Of a DNA stretch of 64,000 nucleotides, positions 57,459-64,000 are shown piece after piece (the first letter of the stretch is position 1; each line of letters begins with the position of its first letter). A model generated the notes under the pieces. It did not search any database. It had not been told where the DNA came from and saw only the letters and a program-made list of their open reading frames with translations. The translations under genes and the position numbers were made by a program. The stretch is from Candidatus Parvarchaeota archaeon UBA573 (GTDB lineage: Archaea; Nanobdellota; Nanobdellia; Parvarchaeales; Parvarchaeaceae), in assembly GCA_002502045.1 (NCBI GenBank), contig DAPE01000019.1, positions 90,210-154,209 on the forward strand. The letters run 5' to 3'.

Positions 57459-58517
57459 TTAAGTTAGATATTTAGCTTCTTCAAGAAAGAGCTTCTTAAA
57501 TTTGTCTTTGTCTTTGTAATCTATAGACCCACCGGATGCTTTATCATGCCCTCCACCTTCTCCTTTAATTTTTTTGAAGATGTTGTTTAGCATGTTTGGA
57601 AGCATTATCTCAACGCCGTTTGCTCTTAAATTTAATCTTATAGTTCTTGCGTTTATCTTAGTCATAAACACAAGAACATTTCCGTAGTACTTCTTGTCGA
57701 AGCTTAGCTCTGTAACTAATGTAGACGAATATCTCTTTTTTTTCGGGTCTAACTCATAAAAATAGACCTTCCCAAATTTTTCAGCTTTATCTTTAAAATC
57801 TTTTTTAAGTTTTTCAAGATTATATCTTACTTTTTTATCTGCAAATTCTAGTTCTTGATTGCTTAGTACGTCAGAAATAGAAGAGCTTTTCATAATTATA
57901 CCTAAAGCTTCATCCGCGCCTTCCCTGTTATATACAGTAGTCATAGAACCTATCATACTTGCGGCCTTACCGAAATCATTATCATACATAAACTCATCAG
58001 TTCCAATCTTTATGTTATACTTTTCAGCAGTTTCTCTCACAAATTTAGAATTTTCTTTTCCTCCTGAGTCTCCAACTAGCCCTATTGCAGATTCCCAGTC
58101 TAATTCACTTATCTCTTGGTTGAATATGTTGTATACTACTAATGAACAAGGAGTGTATGTATTATCCCCCCAAATTTTAGGATTTGCATATGCAGAGATA
58201 TCTGCGTTTATTATCTGATGATGATCAATTATGCATAGATTTTTGTCTTTGAATAATTCCAACTGCGTTTCTCTTATCTGCATATCGCAAATTATAATGT
58301 TCTTGCTGTATTCCTGCATATCCATCTTTTCATAGTCTTCATAGTTTGTTGGTCTATAATAATAAACTCCTTTATTGAGTTTTTTAAGAGCAGCTGTAAG
58401 CAAAGCAGCGCTCACTATACCATCTGTGTCAAAGTGGTAAAAAACTGTGAAGTCGTTATTTTTTGATACAAAATCCCTTACGCTTTTAATGCTAGCTATC
58501 TTTTTATTTTCATCCAT
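57459..58517 (-). CDS. DHH/DHHA1 phosphoesterase (RecJ/GAN-like)
   Basis: The 352-aa protein has the DHH motifs HFDTDGIVSA (DTD at 30-32), ICDMQ, IIDHHQI (DHH 98-100) and a DHHA1 C-terminal GEGGGHDKASGG. Archaeal relatives include the GINS-associated nuclease (RecJ-like) and nano-RNases. It likely trims single-stranded nucleic acid. Its stop lies one base after the aEF1-beta stop on the opposite strand. Confidence 0.9.
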   Translation of the reverse strand: MDENKKIASIKSVRDFVSKNNDFTVFYHFDTDGIVSAALLTAALKKLNKGVYYYRPTNYEDYEKMDMQEYSKNIIICDMQIRETQLELFKDKNLCIIDHHQIINADISAYANPKIWGDNTYTPCSLVVYNIFNQEISELDWESAIGLVGDSGGKENSKFVRETAEKYNIKIGTDEFMYDNDFGKAASMIGSMTTVYNREGADEALGIIMKSSSISDVLSNQELEFADKKVRYNLEKLKKDFKDKAEKFGKVYFYELDPKKKRYSSTLVTELSFDKKYYGNVLVFMTKINARTIRLNLRANGVEIMLPNMLNNIFKKIKGEGGGHDKASGGSIDYKDKDKFKKLFLEEAKYLT

Positions 58518-58560
58518 AATTATATCTACAATTTATACTGATAATATTTATATATCTAAT

Positions 58561-60744
58561 TTAATTAAGCTTTTTGAATAAGCCATCCAATACCCTATAC
58601 AATCTTGATCCACCAGAAGCATCTATCTCATCTTTTATAGTTTGCAATGGTATCAGTCTATACTTTATGTATGAAGTTCCTATAGTGTTATCCGTAGGCA
58701 AGTAAATCTGACTTATTCCTTTTGTATAATTAGGTTTGTGTATTATATATTTTTCAAAGTACGTCTCTCCCTCCAGTGCCGGGGCAGTAATTGTAGCAAG
58801 GGTCTTCCATTCACCATTTTTACTCTTTAAAGCGAATTTTATTCCAGGTTCATGACAATCTCCTGCCATTCCTATGTCTAAGAGATCTGATCCAGTATTT
58901 TTTATTGTAGTCATAAGTGATGTTCTTGCATCCGCACCTCCTCTATAACCTGCGCTGTGCATCATCAATAAACCATAATCACCTAGATAGGGGGTTTCTC
59001 CTCTTATAAGATAATCATCTACGTAAACTACTTCTTTTGTACCACTATCCTCTAGTATCGATCCTATTAATTTGCCTTCGCTGCCATTCCCAGTTGCTCT
59101 TTCAACATGGTTTCCTCCTACAGCGTATGCTTTATCAAAAAGAGGTGCTAATGAGCTTAAGTAATAATTAAGTCTTTTTTCTTGTTCTCCTAAGTCAATG
59201 TCTGAGTGGCCATAAACCATTTTATGGAATTCTGACATCAAATCCCTTTTTGCATGATCTTTATCCTCATCATTTAATATATCCTCAAGTTTTCCTAAAA
59301 ATTCTTCTGAACTTGGCGCTCTTGGTAATGACATTTTAGTTCGTTGTGCTTTATCATTTCCGCCATCCAACATATCTCCTCCTATGAACAAAGACCTTTT
59401 TTCTTTAGGAACGTCGCTTCTATTCAGTATTTTAGGGACTTCTTCCATTGCTTCGTAATCAGATGCGGCATTTCCAACATGCCAATCTGTTATTTGATCG
59501 ATTTCGTAAAGTGATCCGTTTGGTTTTTCTTTATTTAATTTAGAAGGGTTTATCCTTCTTTTAATACCGCTTATATCTATGTGTTCTATATCTACACTGC
59601 CATCTTTATAAACTGATAAAAAAGAGATTCCACTATCTTCAAATTGTGATAGTCTTTTAGATACATCAGTTTTATTTAGACTTGCTCTTAGTTTAAATTG
59701 TCTGTCTATATCCATTAAAGGGCCTTGATTAAATATAAGTACTGGCTCTTTTCTACTTTGGTAGTTCAATGCTGTAAACTCTGTTGCAGACCCTCTACCG
59801 GTTATATAAATGTCCGCAAGTCTTCCGTATTGTGCATCCAAATTGGCGTAATCCACTATCATATTTATAGTTCTATCACTTGGTTTACCCTCATTTAATC
59901 CGGCAGTAAGTGCATTTATTGCGTGAAATACCTTTACTTTTAGACCATTTATTACTATTTCTGCATCAGGTTCAATGCTATCTTTCTCTCCAATCAAATT
60001 TTCAAATTTTTTGTAGACTTTTATGTTATCTGAGTTTTTACCCGGGTTTAATACCATGTTTATAAGGTGGGAGTAGATATCATTGGCTTTATCTTTTATT
60101 CCCTTTTTATCAGAGGTTTTCCATTTAGATGCCTTAAATTTATAGCTTTCTGGTATTATTGACATTATTCTTTCTATCTCATCAGGCATCTTATCCTCAA
60201 GTTTGTTTTGTTTTTTGTTTTTCTTTATCTCTTTAGCTCTTTCTTCTTCCTTGTTGTTTCTCCTGCTAAGTCTTTCCAATGCCTCTATTATCATTTTTAC
60301 ATTTTTGTAGTCTGTTACTCCATAAATATAATAGATAGGAATGCCTTTTTTCTTAGCTTCATAAGTAATATTCTCCATCTGTATTTTTGCAAGTCTTGCA
60401 GCTTCCGTTAAATCGTCAACCGAATTAGAGTCATTTTTATCAAGTTTTACCTTATTATATACTTCTTCTCCGTATCTTTCCTTTAAACTGTCTTCAACTA
60501 AATCTAATCTTTCTCCCCTCAATCTGCTATATTTATCAGGGATAAAGGCTAAGCCTCCGTTTATAATTATGCCATCAATTTTGCCTTCATAATCTTTTAT
60601 CATCTCTCCCAAATTATCTAAAACTTTTTTATCGCTTAATTTTGTTGATAGTTCTAACTCTGAAATAACAAGAGATCTTAATCTTAATTTAGAATCAGAA
60701 TTATCATCTGTTTTTATTATATCCTCAAGCATTCGATTTCCCAT
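58561..60744 (-). CDS. Double metallophosphoesterase: degenerate N-terminal and intact C-terminal domains
   Basis: The C-terminal half of this 727-aa protein has phosphoesterase motifs DWH (420-422), GGDMLDGG (455-462), GNH (544-546), His596 and GDCH (628-631). The N-terminal half echoes the same fold without the ligands: LRSLVISELEL (about 23-33), DGIIINGGLAF (57-67), IPIYYIYGVTDY (135-146), and DIYITGRGSA (311-320), where 'GHTH' would be. The arrangement looks like an ancient internal duplication with one half inactive. A charged linker separates regions (about 160-190). The real substrate is unknown; DNA, nucleotides or cyclic oligonucleotides are possible. Confidence 0.78.
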   Translation of the reverse strand: MGNRMLEDIIKTDDNSDSKLRLRSLVISELELSTKLSDKKVLDNLGEMIKDYEGKIDGIIINGGLAFIPDKYSRLRGERLDLVEDSLKERYGEEVYNKVKLDKNDSNSVDDLTEAARLAKIQMENITYEAKKKGIPIYYIYGVTDYKNVKMIIEALERLSRRNNKEEERAKEIKKNKKQNKLEDKMPDEIERIMSIIPESYKFKASKWKTSDKKGIKDKANDIYSHLINMVLNPGKNSDNIKVYKKFENLIGEKDSIEPDAEIVINGLKVKVFHAINALTAGLNEGKPSDRTINMIVDYANLDAQYGRLADIYITGRGSATEFTALNYQSRKEPVLIFNQGPLMDIDRQFKLRASLNKTDVSKRLSQFEDSGISFLSVYKDGSVDIEHIDISGIKRRINPSKLNKEKPNGSLYEIDQITDWHVGNAASDYEAMEEVPKILNRSDVPKEKRSLFIGGDMLDGGNDKAQRTKMSLPRAPSSEEFLGKLEDILNDEDKDHAKRDLMSEFHKMVYGHSDIDLGEQEKRLNYYLSSLAPLFDKAYAVGGNHVERATGNGSEGKLIGSILEDSGTKEVVYVDDYLIRGETPYLGDYGLLMMHSAGYRGGADARTSLMTTIKNTGSDLLDIGMAGDCHEPGIKFALKSKNGEWKTLATITAPALEGETYFEKYIIHKPNYTKGISQIYLPTDNTIGTSYIKYRLIPLQTIKDEIDASGGSRLYRVLDGLFKKLN

Positions 60745-60814
60745 AATAATACCCCCTTAATAATACGGGTATTTTTTCTTTTATAAAGTGAAGTTGAGTA
60801 TTACTATAGTATTA

Positions 60815-62107
60815 CTAAATCTCACTAAAATTAGTGTATTTCCTAAGAACCTCTGGAACTAGTATTGTTCCATCTTTCTGTTGGTATGTATCCATTATAG
60901 CAATCATAGTTCTTTGCATCGGTAACCCAGTTCCATCTAAGGTGTAAACATAATCTTTATTTCCCTTTTTATCTATATATTTTATATTTAATCTTCTAGA
61001 TATCCAATCTGTTGTATTATCAAATGATCCAACTTCTCTATATTTTTCTTGAGAATAAAGGTAAGCTTCGATATCATATTGTTTTATATCCCTAATTCCC
61101 ATATCTCCTGTTGAGCAACTTACTACTCTATAAGGTATTTTTAACTCTTTCCAGATTTCTTCTATATTAGCTAACATTTCTTCGTGAAATTTTTGTGAAT
61201 CTTCAGGTTTGCAAAGGACTATCTGTTCGGTTTGATCAAATTGGTGAAGTCTAAAAATACCTTTAGTATCCTTACCATGAGCCCCTGCTTCTTTTCTAAA
61301 GGCAGGACTTATACCAACTAATTTTATTGGAAGTTCCTCTTCAGGTATATTTGAATTAGAATATTGCGCTATTAATGGATGTTCTGTGGTTGATATAAGA
61401 AAACGCTCTTCCTCTCCTTCTTCTTCTATGCCAGTTACTTTATACAGTGCGTCTTCAAACGTGGCCATATGCGCTATTCCACCATAAATATCGCGTTTTA
61501 TCATAAATGGTGGCATAAGGGGGAGGTACCCTTTTGAAGCTATCTTTTCTATCGAATACATCTCTAAAGCAAGTTCCAACTGTACAAGTTTGCCTTTTAT
61601 AAACACAAATCTGCTACCAGTAATCTTCGCAGCATTTTCAATATCTAAAAGTCTTCTTTCTAACCCCAAGTCTATATGGCTTTTTGTTACAAAGTCTCTT
61701 TTCTCAATTTTTCCGTAATTTCTTATTTCTACATTGTCATTATCGTCTTTTCCTTCCGGTGCTTCTGGGCTAACAATATTTGGTAGCCATAAGAATAAAT
61801 TTTTAGCTTCTTCTTCGTATTTTGTTATTTCGTCTTCTAAAGTTTTTATCTGCTGCATTATTTCTCTTACAGTTTTTCTTTCTTCATCTTTTGTTTGATT
61901 GTCTTCTTTATTCTCTGCAAATTCTTTGCTTATTACATTTCTTTTGTGCCTAAGCTCATCAACATCGCTTCTATTCTTCTTTATAATCTCATTTAACTCA
62001 ATTAATCTCTCAACAGGCTTCTCGACAGGTGGATTTAGGAATCTCTTTTTAATTGAAGACAGAAGCTCTTCTTTGTGGTCTCTCACATAATTTAAATCAT
62101 AATTCAT
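60815..62107 (-). CDS. serS: Seryl-tRNA synthetase, bacterial/eukaryotic type
   Basis: The 430-aa class II synthetase has the long N-terminal coiled coil (residues 30-110) that grips the tRNA-Ser variable arm, a TTEHPLIA element, motif 2 FRKEAGAHGKDTKGIFRLHQFDQTE, and DGTGLPMQRTMIAIMD for motif 3. It is the standard type and not the rare methanogen form. Confidence 0.95.
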   Translation of the reverse strand: MNYDLNYVRDHKEELLSSIKKRFLNPPVEKPVERLIELNEIIKKNRSDVDELRHKRNVISKEFAENKEDNQTKDEERKTVREIMQQIKTLEDEITKYEEEAKNLFLWLPNIVSPEAPEGKDDNDNVEIRNYGKIEKRDFVTKSHIDLGLERRLLDIENAAKITGSRFVFIKGKLVQLELALEMYSIEKIASKGYLPLMPPFMIKRDIYGGIAHMATFEDALYKVTGIEEEGEEERFLISTTEHPLIAQYSNSNIPEEELPIKLVGISPAFRKEAGAHGKDTKGIFRLHQFDQTEQIVLCKPEDSQKFHEEMLANIEEIWKELKIPYRVVSCSTGDMGIRDIKQYDIEAYLYSQEKYREVGSFDNTTDWISRRLNIKYIDKKGNKDYVYTLDGTGLPMQRTMIAIMDTYQQKDGTILVPEVLRKYTNFSEI

Positions 62108-62192
62108 ATGAGAATATAATAATTTACGAATAAAAGCTTTTTTATCATTTTAAATAAGCTTTTATATTTTATGTGCAGTTGTTATTAATTAT

Positions 62193-62265
62193 GGGCCCGT
62201 GGTCCAGCGGTTATGACGTCTGCTTGACGTGCAGAAGACCAAGGGTTCGAATCCCTTCGGGCCCA
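62193..62265 (+). tRNA. tRNA-Val (anticodon GAC)
   Basis: The acceptor GGGCCCG pairs with CGGGCCC, the anticodon stem TCTGC pairs with GCAGA around TTGACGT (anticodon GAC), and the T arm is AAGGG-TTCGAAT-CCCTT. No intron. Discriminator A. Confidence 0.95.
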
Positions 62266-62323
62266 TTTTTATTTAATATCTATTTAGAGACAAATTTTGT
62301 ATATACTGACAAAATAGTTTAGA

Positions 62324-62824
62324 CTATTCTAATTTTTTAATTGATTCCATGCCTTTAAGTAAGTTTTTGTAATTATATCCAAATTCTTCTGCAAATGCAC
62401 AAAGCTGAAAAAATGATTTTATGTCGCTAGTTTTTTCAGATCCGGATGAATATAAACAGTTTACCCCATAATCGTTACATAGTTTTCCGTTTATAAGCAA
62501 ATTCTTATAAACTTTAAACATATTTTCGCTTTTTTCAAGCGATGAAAAACTGAAAATTACTGTAATTTTATTTTCTTTCAGCTTACTACATAAACCTTTA
62601 TTCAAAAAAAATCCGTTTACTTCCAAATCGTAGACAAATCTGGCCTTGCCCTTCCTAATAACAAATTCATAATCTGCTCCAGAATAAGCCTTAAAATCTA
62701 GCTCTTTATTTTTTATTAGATTTTTTATTTTCTGTTCTTTTAATAAAAAAACACTGTCAAAGCCTAAATTTTTAAGTTTTTCTAGAATCTCTGTGGAGTT
62801 CTCTCTTACTACGTCGATTTTCAT
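62324..62824 (-). CDS. rnp3: RNase P protein component 3 (Rpp30), short form
   Basis: The 166-aa protein resembles the PHP-fold Rpp30 subunit: an initial MKIDVV strand, RFVYDLEVNGFFLNKGLCSKLKENKITVIFSFSSLEK, KLCNDYGVNCLYSSGSEKTSDIKS and a final helix. Archaeal Rpp30 is typically 200 residues or more, so this one is short, mostly in the N-terminal half. With other Rpp subunits it would assist tRNA 5' maturation. The identification is by pattern. Confidence 0.72.
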   Translation of the reverse strand: MKIDVVRENSTEILEKLKNLGFDSVFLLKEQKIKNLIKNKELDFKAYSGADYEFVIRKGKARFVYDLEVNGFFLNKGLCSKLKENKITVIFSFSSLEKSENMFKVYKNLLINGKLCNDYGVNCLYSSGSEKTSDIKSFFQLCAFAEEFGYNYKNLLKGMESIKKLE

Positions 62825-62887
62825 AAATTATATTAATTTAGTGTTAAATAAAACTTTATATATAAGGAAATAGAAAGCTATAAGATT

Positions 62888-63076
62888 ATGGCAGAAAGAT
62901 CAAATCCAGTTGCTGATAACAGATTGTTTTATAACGTGTACGTATGCAGAAATTGCAATGCAAAAATACGTGTTTCAAGCCAAAAAGTTCTTAGAAGGAA
63001 CGAAGTAAGGTGCAGAAACTGCGGTTCTTCAGCATTAAGGCCTAAACACAAAGAGTTAAGAAAGTTAAAGGTGTAA
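62888..63076 (+). CDS. rpl40e: Ribosomal protein eL40
   Basis: The 62-aa zinc-binding protein has CRNCNAKIRV and CRNCGSSALRPKHKELRK. It matches archaeal eL40, with a slightly long N-terminus. It is divergent from rnp3 and 8 bp upstream of the site-2 protease gene. Confidence 0.88.
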   Translation: MAERSNPVADNRLFYNVYVCRNCNAKIRVSSQKVLRRNEVRCRNCGSSALRPKHKELRKLKV

Positions 63077-63084
63077 GTATTATA

Positions 63085-64000
63085 ATGTCAGTTTTAAGTG
63101 TACTTTTAGCCAATGGGGATAATTTACTTTTAACAATACTAATACTTTTGGCCTTTGGTTTGTTCGTAGTAATAGAAAGAAAAAGGTTTGATGTAGAAGG
63201 CAAGGTAGTATTTCTTTACAAAACAAAAATTGGACTGAAGCTTATGAAAAGGATGGCTAAGTTCAAAAGAATTATTAATATTTATTCCACAATAGGAGTA
63301 TTCGTTGCTTTAGCAGGTATTGCTTTTGTTCTTTACTTGTTTATCCCTTATCTTTATTTGATGATAACCAGCCCAACTACTACGTTTCCGGCTGTAGCAC
63401 CACTTTTCCCAGTTTCAATTTCTGTTGGAGGCATACCAGTGCTAATCGGTGTTCCAATACTTTATATATTAATTGCTATAATCTTACTTGCAGCATTGCA
63501 CGAAGCTTCGCATGGAGTGGTGGCATTATCAAAAAATATTAAAATAAAATCCACAGGTTTTGGGTTCTTATTTGGGGTCTTACCACTTGCATTTGTAGAA
63601 CCAGATGAAAAGAAAATAGTAAAAGCAAAACGAATAGATCGATTAAGGATATTCTCTGCCGGGGCATTTACAAATGTTGTTTTAGGGTTTATTTTTTTAG
63701 GAGCATATCTGGCGCTATCTCATTTCATAGTTTCGGCAAATATGATCTCTTATTCTCCATATTACCTAGATGTATCAACAGTAGTGAATAGTAGCCCAGC
63801 AAGCATTGTGTCTTTGCCAGTAAATTCAACAGTTTCTGAGATAAATGGGCATAAATTTTATTCAGAACAGGAAGCACTTTCCGACTTGAATGTAAAACCG
63901 GGTCAGTACGTTAATTTTACTCTAACTAATGGAAAGGTTTATTCTATGAGAACTACATACAACTCATCTATAAACAACACATATCATAGTTATATTGGTG
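63085..64000 (+). CDS. Site-2 protease (M50) family membrane peptidase, C-terminus outside the window
   Basis: The frame is open to the window edge (about 305 residues seen). It has several TM helices, the zinc motif LLAALHEASHGVVALSKN (HEASH, about residues 139-143), a conserved FVEPDEKKI loop and the beginning of a PDZ-like region (SPASIVSLPVNSTVSEINGHKFYS). This is the order of M50 proteases with an inserted PDZ domain. It would cut TM segments of substrates inside the membrane. It starts 8 bp after eL40. Confidence 0.88.
   Translation, partial: MSVLSVLLANGDNLLLTILILLAFGLFVVIERKRFDVEGKVVFLYKTKIGLKLMKRMAKFKRIINIYSTIGVFVALAGIAFVLYLFIPYLYLMITSPTTTFPAVAPLFPVSISVGGIPVLIGVPILYILIAIILLAALHEASHGVVALSKNIKIKSTGFGFLFGVLPLAFVEPDEKKIVKAKRIDRLRIFSAGAFTNVVLGFIFLGAYLALSHFIVSANMISYSPYYLDVSTVVNSSPASIVSLPVNSTVSEINGHKFYSEQEALSDLNVKPGQYVNFTLTNGKVYSMRTTYNSSINNTYHSYIG

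Noticed and set aside
58561..60744. Two adjacent genes accidentally joined into one frame
   Set aside because: The reading frame is continuous with no stop and no ribosome-binding site between halves, and the linker is charged and ordinary. An internal duplication is simpler.
1..64000. CRISPR arrays, insertion sequences, integrases, prophage genes
   Set aside because: I found no regularly spaced repeats, transposase motifs or phage structural genes on reading both strands. This is a reading by eye, not a search.

Overview
The window reads as a gene-dense, AT-rich stretch of an archaeal chromosome. The evidence is eL15, eL37, eL40, uS2, thermosome, LSm, Hel308, PCNA, Pth2, aEF1-beta, aMBF1, SecD/SecF without SecA-type genes, RNase J, SepF, Rpp30, TATA-type promoters and two tRNA genes whose introns fold as bulge-helix-bulge motifs. 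Several informational proteins are short or divergent (eL15, enolase, Rpp30), spacers are tiny, many stop and start codons overlap, and many short exported proteins occur. I infer a small-genome DPANN-type archaeon, possibly of the ARMAN/Parvarchaeota-Micrarchaeota kind. No marker gene in the window fixes the species. I saw no CRISPR array, insertion sequence, integrase or phage gene.

Layout. 0-2.3 kb (minus): an operon of cysteine-rich, N-terminally anchored exported proteins, including a 53-aa membrane protein and a gene cut by the window edge. 2.3-4.5 kb (minus): short eL15, a pilin-like protein, tRNA-Thr, a zinc-ribbon protein and a ParA/MinD ATPase. 4.5-10.7 kb: a TtuA/Ncs6-like protein lacking its PP-loop, then a probable minus-strand operon secF-secD-GalT-like-membrane protein-thioredoxin-like-winged helix, and a putative nuclease. 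10.8-12.7 kb: two type IV pilin-like genes and a zinc peptidase. 13-21.8 kb: HAD phosphatase, MDR oxidoreductase, a 587-aa helical-repeat protein, tRNA-Glu, a glycogen pair (GH57 and GT3) overlapping tail to tail, thioredoxin reductase and GalT. 22-28.4 kb (plus): thermosome, LSm, eL37, HAD, TrpRS, an RHH/PAPS-reductase/unknown operon, intron-bearing tRNA-Ile(UAU), and small genes.

28.5-32.4 kb (minus): class II LysRS, an MgtC/DUF4010 membrane protein and a GT4 glycosyltransferase. 32.4-37.3 kb (plus): Hel308, a phosphoesterase, intron-bearing tRNA-Arg(UCG) and several unknown genes. 37.3-47.6 kb (minus): winged helix, coiled-coil protein, TtuA, a ubiquitin-like sulfur carrier, ValRS, RNase J, an Asn-synthase-like protein, DUF192, uS2, enolase and AK6. 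47.6-53.2 kb (plus): membrane zinc peptidase, PheRS alpha and beta, aMBF1, tRNA-Leu and SepF. 53.2-64 kb: HemK-type methyltransferase, an OB-fold/PCNA pair, PD-(D/E)XK nuclease, tRNA-Gly, Pth2, zinc ribbon/aEF1-beta, DHH phosphoesterase, a double phosphoesterase, SerRS, tRNA-Val, Rpp30, eL40 and a site-2 protease cut by the right edge.

How it fits together. Most of the window is translation (five aminoacyl-tRNA synthetases, seven tRNAs, ribosomal proteins, tRNA thiolation), with replication and repair (PCNA, Hel308, DHH), export (SecDF and many anchored or pilin-like clients) and carbohydrate storage. The least conventional parts are the cysteine-rich exported operon, the secDF operon carrying a thioredoxin-like protein, the PP-loop-less thiolase paralogue, the RHH/PAPS-reductase operon whose two proteins share a C-terminal motif, the intron-containing tRNA-Ile(UAU), the tandem palindromes in the thermosome leader, and the double phosphoesterase with one degenerate half.
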